A stretch of DNA of 64,000 nt from JBFLVT01 sp036804525 (GTDB taxonomy: Bacteria > Bacillota > Desulfotomaculia > Desulfotomaculales > JASEER01). The notes under the pieces are model-generated. The model saw nothing but the letters and a program-made list of their open reading frames with translations. It made no database searches and was not told the DNA's origin. The stretch lies in NCBI GenBank assembly GCA_036804525.1, contig DAIRSE010000003.1:1-64000 (forward strand), in the 5' to 3' direction. Both the position numbers and the translations under genes were made by a program. Below, piece by piece: positions 36,277 to 44,807 of this stretch; the stretch's first letter is position 1; each line of letters begins with the position of its first letter.

Positions 36277-36304
36277 GGTGTTAGGTGTTAGGTATTAGGT
36301 ACTT
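36277..36304. repeat. Heptamer array encoding the pcrA C-terminus
   Basis: Four units, GGTGTTA twice, then GGTATTA and GGTACTT, in perfect register. Read on the minus strand it encodes the last four residues VPNT and the TAA stop of pcrA. Confidence 0.85.
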
Positions 36305-38426
36305 TTTGGATGGGTGCGTAGGCTACAAGCAGCGTCTTAATCCCCTGGTTCGGAAACGCGACCTTCAACTGCATATCGCTACCTTCCCCCATGACCTGAA
36401 CGACAACGCCTTCTCCCCATTTTTGATGCCGGACCCTATCGCCGTTACAGAATAAAACGGTGTTTGCGGGACAAGCCGGATTTGTCTCGATGCTCTCCGG
36501 TGCCGCTTCTCCTTCCATGGTCACCAGCTCCGCCGGTATCTCCAAGAGGAACCGCGATGGCTGGTTGTAATGCACGTTGCCGTACAGCCACCTGCTCTGG
36601 CAGCAAGTCAGGAAGAGCCTCTCCTGGGCCCGCGTAATCCCTACATAGCATAGGCGTCTCTCCTCTTCAAGCTCCCGCGGCTCGGTCAGGGCCCTGGAAA
36701 GCGGGAAGACACCGTCCTCAAGCCCGGCGAGAAAAACAACGGGGAACTCAAGCCCTTTGGCCGAATGCAGCGTCATCAGCGTTACCTGGTCATCGTCCAG
36801 GTTGTACCGGTCGAGGTCGGTAACCAGCGCCAGCTCGTTGAGAAACTCCAGCAGGCTGCCGCCCTTGGCCACGTCAAACTGTTTTGTCACTGACAGGAAT
36901 TCCGCAAGGTTCTCCATGCGCGTCTGCGCCTCGACGGACCTTTCGTCGACAAGTTCCTGCCAGTATCCTGTCCCATCCAGCACGTCGCGCACTATGGCGG
37001 TTACCCCGCTTTCGGCCTGTTCGCGCCATGCCGCAATCTTTTTTCCCAGTTCCGTCATCTCCCGGGACACCTTCTGGGAAAGGCCGGCGATTTCACCAGC
37101 CCGCAACAAGGCGTCGCCCGGGCTGATCCCCGTATCATAGGCAAAGGTAAAAAACTTTTGCAGGGAGGCCTTGCCGATCCCCCGCCGCGGAACGTTGATG
37201 ATCCGCTCCAGGCTCACCGCGTCGGCCGGGTTGACAATGACCCTGAGGTAGGCCAGAAGGTCTTTGATCTCTTTGCGTTCATAAAAACTCAGCCCGCCTA
37301 CGATGGTATATGGTATGCCGTTGCGCAGGAGAACTTCTTCCAGTACGCGGGACTGCGCATGGGTGCGATAGAGCACGGCGAATTCACGGTATTTCCTTTG
37401 CTCGGAGAACCTCAGCCAGCGGATGCGGTCAGCGATGAACTGGGCCTCAGCCTGTTCGTCGGAGGCCTTGAACAGGCACAAGGGCTGACCTTTCCCCTTG
37501 CTGGTCCAAAGCTTCTTTTCTTTACGCTCCAGGTTGTGCCGGATAACGCTGTTGGCCGCCTCCAGGATATTGCCCGTCGAGCGGTAGTTTTCCTCCAGCT
37601 TGACGACGGTGGCCTCGGGATAGTCGCGCTCAAAATCCATGATGTTGCGCAAATCGGCTCCCCTCCAGCCGAAAATGGACTGGTCCGGGTCTCCGACGAC
37701 TGTCAGGTTGCGGCGGCGCTGGGCAAGCATATTGACAAGGACGTACTGAGCGTGGTTGGTATCCTGGTACTCGTCGACGAGAATGTGGTTGAAGCGGTTC
37801 TGGTAATGCTCCAGCACCTGCGGAGCCTCGCGGAACAGGCGCACCGTCAGGAATAGCAAGTCGTCAAAGTCCAGGGCGTTGTTCTCCCGCAGGCGCTCCT
37901 GGTAACGCTTATAAACTCTTGCAACCAGTTCTTCCCAATAGCCGTCGGCCCCTGCCGCGTATTCCTCGGCACCGACCAGGCGGTTCTTCTGATTGGAAAT
38001 GGCGGCCAAGATGCCGCGCGGGGGATACTTCTTGGGGTCGAGGTCCAGGTCGGCAAGACAGTTCTTGACAACCGTCTGCTGGTCGCCCTCGTCATAAATA
38101 ACAAAGCCGCGGTCGTAACCCAGGGCGGCAATGTCGCGTCGGAGGATACGCAGGCAAGCGGCGTGAAAAGTAGAGATCCAGATGTCTCGGACTTCAACGG
38201 GCACCAGTTTCTCAATGCGCTCGCGCATCTCCCGGGCGGCCTTGTTGGTAAAGGTGATCGCCAGAATCCGGTGCGCGGGAACGCCCAGGTGATGCATAAG
38301 GTAGGCGACGCGGCAGGTCAAGACGCGCGTCTTGCCGCTCCCCGCTCCGGCCACCACCAGGAGAGGACCGCCCGGATGAGTAACAGCCTGGGTTTGCGCC
38401 GGGTTGAGCTGGTTCAACAAATCCAA
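36288..38426 (-). CDS. pcrA: ATP-dependent DNA helicase PcrA/UvrD
   Basis: Superfamily 1A helicase in repair and plasmid/rolling-circle replication; 712 residues. Motifs in order: AGAGSGKT, DEYQDTN, GDPDQSIFGWRGAD, and LHSAKGLEFP; a C-terminal SH3-like tail (GDRVRHQKWGEGVV) binds RNA polymerase in homologues. TTG at 38426 follows GGAGG by nine bases. The last residues are supplied by a heptamer array. Confidence 0.97.
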   Translation of the reverse strand: MDLLNQLNPAQTQAVTHPGGPLLVVAGAGSGKTRVLTCRVAYLMHHLGVPAHRILAITFTNKAAREMRERIEKLVPVEVRDIWISTFHAACLRILRRDIAALGYDRGFVIYDEGDQQTVVKNCLADLDLDPKKYPPRGILAAISNQKNRLVGAEEYAAGADGYWEELVARVYKRYQERLRENNALDFDDLLFLTVRLFREAPQVLEHYQNRFNHILVDEYQDTNHAQYVLVNMLAQRRRNLTVVGDPDQSIFGWRGADLRNIMDFERDYPEATVVKLEENYRSTGNILEAANSVIRHNLERKEKKLWTSKGKGQPLCLFKASDEQAEAQFIADRIRWLRFSEQRKYREFAVLYRTHAQSRVLEEVLLRNGIPYTIVGGLSFYERKEIKDLLAYLRVIVNPADAVSLERIINVPRRGIGKASLQKFFTFAYDTGISPGDALLRAGEIAGLSQKVSREMTELGKKIAAWREQAESGVTAIVRDVLDGTGYWQELVDERSVEAQTRMENLAEFLSVTKQFDVAKGGSLLEFLNELALVTDLDRYNLDDDQVTLMTLHSAKGLEFPVVFLAGLEDGVFPLSRALTEPRELEEERRLCYVGITRAQERLFLTCCQSRWLYGNVHYNQPSRFLLEIPAELVTMEGEAAPESIETNPACPANTVLFCNGDRVRHQKWGEGVVVQVMGEGSDMQLKVAFPNQGIKTLLVAYAPIQKVPNT

Positions 38427-38487
38427 ATAACGAGTCCTCCAGGGTTAATCTATCTGACTGAATGCCCAGAAAATTATAACATAAACC

Positions 38488-38518
38488 GGAAGGCCGCGTG
38501 TAAATTCCGCGGCCTTCC
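38488..38518 (-). terminator. Hairpin at the end of the his operon
   Basis: Perfect 11-bp stem GGAAGGCCGCG / CGCGGCCTTCC with a 9-base loop, between hisIE and pcrA. The downstream tail is only partly U-rich and contains TATAAT, possibly the pcrA -10. Confidence 0.55.
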
Positions 38519-38531
38519 CGAACTGAAACGC

Positions 38532-38608
38532 AGGACATAGGACATAGGACTTACGAAGGAACTCACGTACGTCTTACGTCTTACGTCTTAAGTCTTACGT
38601 CCTAAGTC
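38532..38608. repeat. Eleven-unit heptamer array after hisIE
   Basis: The longest regular array along with 39433-39509: AGGACAT units at the left, TTACGTC and TTAAGTC units at the right, all in 7-base register across 77 bases. Left and right halves are partly complementary. The hisIE stop begins at its edge. Confidence 0.88.
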
Positions 38609-39357
38609 TATTTTCGTCGGTTCTCCAGCTCCCGCATCACCTCATTGAGGTGAATGCCCTGATCCGCTAAGAGAACCATCACGTGATAAAAAAGATCGGC
38701 CACCTCGTAGACTACCTCTTCGCGGATGTGGTTCTTCGCCCCGATGATGACCTCGGAAGTCTCTTCCCCGATCTTCTTCAAGATCTTATCGAGGCCCTTG
38801 TCAAACAGGTAGCTGGTATACGCCCCCGGGGGTCTCTGGTTCTTGCGGCTGACGATAAGCTCGTACAGCTCGTCGAGGATGGCGACGCTGTCCGCACTCT
38901 TCTTAGCTTCCGGCCCTGCTCCGGCCTGGGTTCGGACCGGGGGCTGGTCGGCCGCCGCGACCTCCTTTTGCGCCTCCTTGCCGTAGACCGAGGTCGGGTC
39001 GAAGGCCATCTCCCCGACGATAGCGATACCGCTTTCGGCAATCTTGTAGTGGAAACACGTAAGGTAACCTTCGTGGCAACAAGCCCCGTGCTGCTCGACC
39101 TTGATCAGCAGCGTATCGGCATCACAGTCAAAAAAGATTTCATCCACCCGCTGGATGTGCCCGGAGGTCTCGCCCTTGTGCCACAGCTTTTGGCGGCTGC
39201 GGCTCCAAAACCACGTTTCGCCGGTCTGCAGCGTCTTTTGAAGGGCTTCCTTGTTCATGTAAGCCAGCATCAGGACCTTGTTCGTCCTGACGTCTTGGAT
39301 GATCACCGGGATCAAGCCGTCCTGGTTGAACTTGAGCTTATCTATGTTAAAACCCAC
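38608..39357 (-). CDS. hisI: Bifunctional phosphoribosyl-AMP cyclohydrolase / phosphoribosyl-ATP pyrophosphatase
   Basis: Fusion for histidine steps 2 and 3. The HisI half has WFWSRSRQKLWHKGETSG and the metal motifs FDCDADTLL and HGACCHEG; the HisE half starts near VAILDELYELI with KIGEETSEVIIGAKN. A linker of about 30 residues rich in A, Q, P and K joins them. GTG at 39357 is set by GGGAGGGG eight bases upstream; 249 residues. Last his gene. Confidence 0.95.
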   Translation of the reverse strand: MGFNIDKLKFNQDGLIPVIIQDVRTNKVLMLAYMNKEALQKTLQTGETWFWSRSRQKLWHKGETSGHIQRVDEIFFDCDADTLLIKVEQHGACCHEGYLTCFHYKIAESGIAIVGEMAFDPTSVYGKEAQKEVAAADQPPVRTQAGAGPEAKKSADSVAILDELYELIVSRKNQRPPGAYTSYLFDKGLDKILKKIGEETSEVIIGAKNHIREEVVYEVADLFYHVMVLLADQGIHLNEVMRELENRRK

Positions 39358-39432
39358 CTGGTCTACCCCTCCCTGGGAAAAACCAAATCGTAATATGATC
39401 AATCAACTTGCACAAGAGCCTCGTCGCGGAAC

Positions 39433-39509
39433 GGCCATAAGCATTAGGCCACAAGCATTAAGCCATAAGCTTTAAGCTGTAGGATCAAGTCTTAATGCTG
39501 ACGCCTAAT
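39433..39509. repeat. Eleven-unit heptamer array after hisF
   Basis: Units such as AGCATTA, GGCCATA and AGCTTTA continue without register slip for 77 bases, ending against the hisF stop. The spacer between hisF and hisIE is essentially all repeat. Confidence 0.88.
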
Positions 39510-40268
39510 TTATATCCGTACTGGTATTCCCCGTTCGCGCAGGAACTCTTTGGTCTGGCGCACCGAGTACTCGCCGAAGTGAAAGATCGAGGCCGCCAAA
39601 GCGGCATCCGCTCCGCCGGTAGTGAGCCCTTCCGCAATATGCTCCAGGCTACCCACCCCTCCCGAAGCAATAACCGGGATTTTAACGGCGTCGGCTACAG
39701 CCCTCGTTAAAGCAATGTCGTAACCGTCCTTGGTGCCGTCGCGATCCATACTGGTCAGCAAGATCTCGCCCGCACCGAGAGCTTCGACCCGGCGCGCCCA
39801 TTCCAGGGCATCGATCCCTGTAGGAGTACGGCCACCGTGAATGAAGACCTCCCATTTGCCTCGAGCCACCTGCTTGGCATCGATGGCCACCACGATGCAC
39901 TGGGCGCCGAATTTCTCCGCCCCTTCGGCGATCAGCGAAGGGTTTTTCACGGCGGCGGTATTCAACGATATCTTATCAGCTCCGGCCGCAAGCATCAAAC
40001 GGATGTCCTCGACGCTGCGCAGGCCCCCGCCGACGGTAAACGGGATAAAAACTTCTTCTGCCGTACGGCGCACGACATCAAGCATGATGTCCCGCCCGTC
40101 GGATGACGCCGTGATGTCCAGAAACACAACCTCGTCAGCACCTTCACGGTCATAAAAGGCGGCAAGCTCTACAGGATCTCCGGCGTCGCGCAGGTTGACA
40201 AAATTTACGCCCTTGACAACGCGACCGCCCGTTACGTCCAGGCAGGGAATGATGCGTTTGGCTAACAA
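39510..40268 (-). CDS. hisF: Imidazole glycerol phosphate synthase cyclase subunit
   Basis: TIM-barrel partner of HisH that makes imidazole-glycerol phosphate and AICAR; 252 residues. MLAKRIIPCLDVTGGRVVKGVNF and the catalytic aspartates in CLDV and SMDRDG are present. Three bases after hisA. Confidence 0.97.
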   Translation of the reverse strand: MLAKRIIPCLDVTGGRVVKGVNFVNLRDAGDPVELAAFYDREGADEVVFLDITASSDGRDIMLDVVRRTAEEVFIPFTVGGGLRSVEDIRLMLAAGADKISLNTAAVKNPSLIAEGAEKFGAQCIVVAIDAKQVARGKWEVFIHGGRTPTGIDALEWARRVEALGAGEILLTSMDRDGTKDGYDIALTRAVADAVKIPVIASGGVGSLEHIAEGLTTGGADAALAASIFHFGEYSVRQTKEFLRERGIPVRI

Positions 40269-40271
40269 CTT

Positions 40272-41000
40272 TTATTCCCCTTTCGCGACCGCCAGGGCTT
40301 CTTTAAGCTTGATCGTCCCGGCATAAAGGGCTTTTCCGATAATCACGCCTTCTATTCCTTCAAGACCCAATGCCTTGAGGGCCCTGATATCGTCAATACT
40401 GGCCACCCCGCCGGAGGCGATCACCTTCAGGGCTGTCTCCTTACAAACCTTCTCAATGGAAGCAAGGTTTAGCCCCTGAAGCATCCCGTCCCGGCGGATA
40501 TCGGTCAGAACAATGCGTTTTACCCCGAGACGGCTGATTTCTTTGAGGAAATCCAGGTAGTCCCTGGCGACGGCTCTGCCCCATCCTTCGACGCAGACCT
40601 GGCCGTCACGGCAGTCCACGCCGACGACGATGCGGTCCCCAAACTCGTCAAGGGCCTGCCTGAGAAAGGAGGAATCGCTTACCGCGGCCGTTCCCAGAAT
40701 AACGCGCTCCACCCCCGACTCCAGGTAGCAGCGCACGGTCTCCATGTTTCTGATCCCGCCGCCCAGCTGCACAGGTATCTTGACCGCTTTGAGGATCGCG
40801 TTTATCGCTTTCCTGTTCCTGGGCTGCCCGGCAAAAGCCCCGTCGAGGTCGACGACGTGCAGGTACTCCGCGCCCTGCTCCTCCCACTGCAAGGCTACGG
40901 CTGCCGGGTCGTTGCTGTAAACCGTTTCCTTATCAAGGCACCCCTGGATGAGGCGAACACAGTGCCCCCCGCGCAGGTCAATCGCCGGAAATACTAGCAT
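40272..41000 (-). CDS. hisA: ProFAR isomerase
   Basis: Isomerises phosphoribosyl-formimino-AICAR ribotide; 242-residue TIM barrel beginning LVFPAIDLRGG, with GGIRN and the second catalytic aspartate in LTDIRRDG. It overlaps the hisH end by 23 bases. Confidence 0.97.
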   Translation of the reverse strand: MLVFPAIDLRGGHCVRLIQGCLDKETVYSNDPAAVALQWEEQGAEYLHVVDLDGAFAGQPRNRKAINAILKAVKIPVQLGGGIRNMETVRCYLESGVERVILGTAAVSDSSFLRQALDEFGDRIVVGVDCRDGQVCVEGWGRAVARDYLDFLKEISRLGVKRIVLTDIRRDGMLQGLNLASIEKVCKETALKVIASGGVASIDDIRALKALGLEGIEGVIIGKALYAGTIKLKEALAVAKGE

Positions 41001-41604
41001 CCTTCACCAACTTTCCAAAGTTCCGCAGGATTTGCAGCCCGAAGCTTGAGCTCTTCTCCGGGTGAAACTGTATGCCGAAAACATTGCCTTGGCCCACCAC
41101 GGAAGCAAAGCGCACACCGTACTCCGTCTCGGCCAGGACGATTTCGTCATCGGCAGGCTGGACATGGTAGGAATGCACGAAGTAGAAACGCGTGTGATCC
41201 GGGATCCCTGCAAAAATTGGCGAGGGACGCCTGATTTCCACTTCGTTCCAACCCATGTGCGGGACTTTTACACTTTCCGGGAGCCGCCGGTTAGTCCCGC
41301 GGAAAATGCCCAGGCCCTGGCTGTGTCCCCACTCTTCGCTGGACTCAAAAAGGAGCTGCTGGCCGAGGCAGATCCCGAGAAATGGTTTTCCGGCGTCTAT
41401 CGCCCGCCGGATGGCAAGGTCCATCCCCATGTCTCTCAGGTTCCGCATGGCATCGGCAAAGGCCCCCACCCCGGGCAGGACAACGCCGTCAGCAGCATCC
41501 AGGGCTTCCGGCTCCGACACGATCTCGGCTTCCCAGCCCGCCTTGGCAAAACCCTTCTGCACGCTGCGCAGGTTACCCATGCCGTAGTCGATAATGACAA
41601 TCAA
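40978..41604 (-). CDS. hisH: Imidazole glycerol phosphate synthase glutamine amidotransferase subunit
   Basis: Supplies ammonia from glutamine to HisF; 208 residues. The nucleophile is in GICLGQQLL and the His-Glu pair in QFHPEKSS. TTG at 41604. Confidence 0.97.
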   Translation of the reverse strand: MIVIIDYGMGNLRSVQKGFAKAGWEAEIVSEPEALDAADGVVLPGVGAFADAMRNLRDMGMDLAIRRAIDAGKPFLGICLGQQLLFESSEEWGHSQGLGIFRGTNRRLPESVKVPHMGWNEVEIRRPSPIFAGIPDHTRFYFVHSYHVQPADDEIVLAETEYGVRFASVVGQGNVFGIQFHPEKSSSFGLQILRNFGKLVKDASISGD

Positions 41605-41619
41605 CTTATTTCACCCTGT

Positions 41620-42204
41620 TCAGTTTATTACGCCCTTCGTCGAAGGGATTCCTCTACCGGCGCCGCTCGTTGCGGCGTCGCCAAGGGCCAGCCCCAGGCC
41701 TTTAAATACGGCCTCAATGATGTGGTGACTGTTCCCTCCGGCCAGTTTCCGGACGTGCAGGTTGAAGCGCCCGTTATGCGCAAGCGCCCGCAGGAACTCT
41801 TCCACTAACTCGGTGTCGAAGTCGCCGACTTTCGGAGCCGGGATTTCGGCTTCAAAGGCCAGGTATCCCCTGCCGCTCAAATCGAGGGCGACCATTACCA
41901 GGGATTCGTCCATAGGGACGATAGCATGCCCGAAACGCCTGATACCGGCTTTATTGCCAAGGGCTTTGGCCAGCGCCTCACCGAGGCAAATGCCGATGTC
42001 CTCAACGGTATGGTGGGCGTCGACGTGCAGGTCCCCCTGGGCCTTGATTTTTAAATCGAAGGAGCTGAACTTAGCCAGCAAGGCGAGCATGTGCTCGAAG
42101 AACGGGATGTCTGTCTCCAGTTCATATCCTCCGTTGCCGTCAACTATCACTTCTACCTGGATGTTGGTCTCGCCCGTCTGGCGATGCGCTTCGCCCCTGC
42201 GCAA
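41620..42204 (-). CDS. hisB: Imidazoleglycerol-phosphate dehydratase
   Basis: Dehydratase-only HisB (194 residues, no phosphatase domain). Metal-binding motifs DLHVDAHHTVEDIG and SHHIIEAVFK are intact. TTG at 42204 follows AAGGGAG by ten bases. Confidence 0.97.
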   Translation of the reverse strand: MRRGEAHRQTGETNIQVEVIVDGNGGYELETDIPFFEHMLALLAKFSSFDLKIKAQGDLHVDAHHTVEDIGICLGEALAKALGNKAGIRRFGHAIVPMDESLVMVALDLSGRGYLAFEAEIPAPKVGDFDTELVEEFLRALAHNGRFNLHVRKLAGGNSHHIIEAVFKGLGLALGDAATSGAGRGIPSTKGVIN

Positions 42205-42221
42205 TGCTCGATAACTCCCTT

Positions 42222-43295
42222 CTATTTAAAAATTCTAAGGACATCGTCCAGGGCTGCCAGGAAGAGATCGTTTTCCCTGGGCTTCCCTACCGAGACTCTC
42301 AGGCACCGCTCAAGCCGCGGGTCGTCCAGTTTCCTGATCAGAACACCCCTGGCAAGCAGCTCCTCGTAGATTTTCCCGCCGGACAACGGCGTTCTGAACA
42401 GGATGAAGTTGGCCTCCGACGGGTACGCCTCTACCCCGGGTATCGCTCTCAGGGCAGCGTACAGCCGTTCCCGCTCCTTGACAATTAAAGCAATGCGCTC
42501 CTCAAACTCAGCTCGGTGCGCGAGCACAGTTTCCGCTGCCAGCTGCGAAAAACTGTTGACGTTAAATGGCTGCTTTACCCTCCACAGGGCCTCGATGGTC
42601 TGTGCCTGCGCCAGGAGGTATCCCACGCGCAGCCCGGCAAGAGCAAAGGCCTTTGAGAAGGTTCGCAGCAATACCAGCCCGGGGTACCTGGCAACAAGGG
42701 GCAGCGCCGAAACACCTCCGAAGTCTATGTAAGCCTCGTCTACCACCACCATCGCCCGGCTTTCCCGCAAAACCGTTTCCAATTGCTCCAGTGGGATAAC
42801 GTTCCCTGTAGGGTTATTGGGCGTGCAGAGGACGATCATCTTCACGTCCGGGTCTGCCGCTGCAGCAACAAGGGCCTCGACGTTCAGGTCGAAGTTCTCC
42901 CGGCGAGCCACTGGCACTGGTTTCGCCCCGGCGATGACCGCGTGAATGGCGTACATGCTGAAGGTCGGCACGGCGATAAGTACCTTGGCCCCGGCGGCGA
43001 AGGCCAGCATCAGGTCCAGGATCAGTTCGTCGGAACCGTTGCCGACCATTACCTGGCCGATATCGACACCGTGACGGGAGGCCAAGGCTTGCCGGAGGTT
43101 TCGGGCCTCACTGTCGGGATAACGGTTATATATCTCAGAACGCATTCTTTTTGCGATGTCGGCGGCAGCCACAGGAGGAAATTCAAAATTGTTCTCGTTG
43201 GCGTCGAGCTTGATGACGCCTTTGTAAGCCGGCACGTGGTACGGAACCAGGTCCCTGAGTTCAGGGCGTAAGAGCTCTCTTATCTCGTTCTGCAC
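42222..43295 (-). CDS. hisC: Histidinol-phosphate aminotransferase
   Basis: PLP enzyme, 357 residues: LDANENNFEFPP, CTPNNPTGN and the lysine in LLRTFSKAFALAGLRVGY. GTG at 43295 shares a base with the hisD stop (TAGTG); a longer frame to 43379 is rejected because it would overlap hisD. Confidence 0.96.
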   Translation of the reverse strand: MQNEIRELLRPELRDLVPYHVPAYKGVIKLDANENNFEFPPVAAADIAKRMRSEIYNRYPDSEARNLRQALASRHGVDIGQVMVGNGSDELILDLMLAFAAGAKVLIAVPTFSMYAIHAVIAGAKPVPVARRENFDLNVEALVAAAADPDVKMIVLCTPNNPTGNVIPLEQLETVLRESRAMVVVDEAYIDFGGVSALPLVARYPGLVLLRTFSKAFALAGLRVGYLLAQAQTIEALWRVKQPFNVNSFSQLAAETVLAHRAEFEERIALIVKERERLYAALRAIPGVEAYPSEANFILFRTPLSGGKIYEELLARGVLIRKLDDPRLERCLRVSVGKPRENDLFLAALDDVLRIFK

Positions 43296-44578
43296 TAATC
43301 CTCCGCCCCCTCTCTGCGTACGTTGACAGCCCAGGCGTGGGCCGGCAGTCCCTCTATTTCCGCCAGCCTGGACACACAACCGGCCAGTCCCTGGAATGCG
43401 CCCCGGCCTGCGGAAAAAACATTTATTCTCTTGAGAAAGGTCTCCACCCCCAGGCCTGAGAAAAACCTTGCCGTTCCTCCCGTAGGCAGAACGTGGTTGG
43501 GGCCTGCGGCATAATCGCCGAGAGCTACCGGCGTGTAGTCCCCCAGAAAAACGGCTCCCGCATGCCTGACCTTGCCAAGCAGGGTATAGGGATCCTCCAC
43601 CATCAGCTCGAGGTGTTCGGGAGCGAACCGGTTAGCCAGGGCAATCGCCTCATCCAGATCCTTGGCGACGACGGCCAGCGCTCCTTCCTTAAGCGCCTTC
43701 TCCAGTACTTCTCGGCGATCCATGGCCTCCACGAGGACGGCCAGCCGGTCCCGAACCTTCGCCGCCAGTTTCCAGCTGGTAGTGATCAGGATGGCCCGGG
43801 CCAGCACGTCGTGTTCGGCCTGCGCCAGGAGATCGGCCGCCACCAGGTCGGGATCTGCATTACGGTCGGCGATAACTACAACTTCACTGGGTCCGGCCAG
43901 CATATCAATGCCGACCTGCCCAAAAACGAGTTTCTTGGCCACAGTCACGTAGATGTTGCCCGGGCCGGTAATCTTGTCGACCTTGCGGATCGTTGCTGTG
44001 CCGAAAGCCAGGGCGGCTACGGCCTGGGCGCCCCCCACCCGGTAAATCTCGGTCACCCCGGCTTCAGCGGCGGCTACGAGCGTATGAGGGTTAATCGCTC
44101 CGTTCCTGCCGGGTGGGGTGACCATGACAATCTGCGCTACGCCGGCCACGCTTGCGGGAACGGCGTTCATCAACACGGAAGAAGGATAAGTCGCTGTGCC
44201 CCCGGGAACGTAAATACCGACCCTTTCCAGGGGGCGCACAAGTTGGCCGGAAAAAGTATCATCCACCGCATCGAACCAAGAAGCGGGCAGCTGCCGGCGA
44301 TGAAAAGCAAGGATGCGTTCTTTGGCCACCCTCAGAGCATCCAGGAAGTCTTGTTCGACAAGCCGGTAAGCCGTTTCCACTTCGGCCTGCGTGACCCGCA
44401 GCTCGCCGGGCTGTAAACTGACCCCGTCAAAGCGCGCGGTAAAATCGACAAGGGCTTCATCGCCCCGTTCCTTAACCGCCGCCACGATTTCGGCGACCCG
44501 CTCCAGGGTTTCGTCCGGGACCTCAAAAGAACGGCGGGTGAGAATATCAGTCGTTCCTGATTCCACGATTTGAAGCAA
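43295..44578 (-). CDS. hisD: Histidinol dehydrogenase
   Basis: Zinc enzyme for the last two steps of histidine synthesis; 427 residues. VGGAQAVAALAFGT, KITGPGN and AEHDVLARAIL are family hallmarks. TTG at 44578 follows AAGGAG by seven bases. First gene of the operon; hisG and hisZ are not upstream. Confidence 0.97.
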   Translation of the reverse strand: MLQIVESGTTDILTRRSFEVPDETLERVAEIVAAVKERGDEALVDFTARFDGVSLQPGELRVTQAEVETAYRLVEQDFLDALRVAKERILAFHRRQLPASWFDAVDDTFSGQLVRPLERVGIYVPGGTATYPSSVLMNAVPASVAGVAQIVMVTPPGRNGAINPHTLVAAAEAGVTEIYRVGGAQAVAALAFGTATIRKVDKITGPGNIYVTVAKKLVFGQVGIDMLAGPSEVVVIADRNADPDLVAADLLAQAEHDVLARAILITTSWKLAAKVRDRLAVLVEAMDRREVLEKALKEGALAVVAKDLDEAIALANRFAPEHLELMVEDPYTLLGKVRHAGAVFLGDYTPVALGDYAAGPNHVLPTGGTARFFSGLGVETFLKRINVFSAGRGAFQGLAGCVSRLAEIEGLPAHAWAVNVRREGAED

Positions 44579-44635
44579 AAAAACACTCCTTTTCCCGGAA
44601 GACTTTACAATTTCAGCGATTGAACTAATAAAAAG

Positions 44636-44641
44636 ATTATA
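44636..44641 (-). promoter_or_regulatory. -10 element of the his operon promoter
   Basis: TATAAT on the minus strand, about 60 bases before hisD and just beyond the purD terminator. The -35 is poor, so the promoter may need an activator. Confidence 0.4.
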
Positions 44642-44670
44642 ATACGTAAGCTAATGACAAAGAAACCCTT

Positions 44671-44701
44671 GAAAAGAAAAAGCCCGCGCTCCAGGCGCGG
44701 G
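44671..44701 (-). terminator. Purine operon terminator
   Basis: CCCGCGC, 5-base loop, GCGCGGG (44701-44683), followed by CTTTTTCTTTTC in the leftward transcript, about 100 bases after the purD stop. Confidence 0.9.
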
Positions 44702-44786
44702 GTCAGACTTGCCCGATTGTTACCGATCTTCCTGATACTGGCGGTAAGTTGAGCGGGTCGGATTGGAGCAGGAATAATCCTTATCC

Positions 44787-44807
44787 GGTACTGAATGCTG
44801 AACGCTA
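44787..44807. repeat. Short heptamer array at the purD stop
   Basis: Three units (GGTACTG, AATGCTG, AACGCTA) in register; the third contains the purD stop. Confidence 0.6.

Noticed and set aside
38532..39509. Repeat arrays as CRISPR
   Set aside because: Units are 7 bases and contiguous with no spacers, and no cas genes are near.
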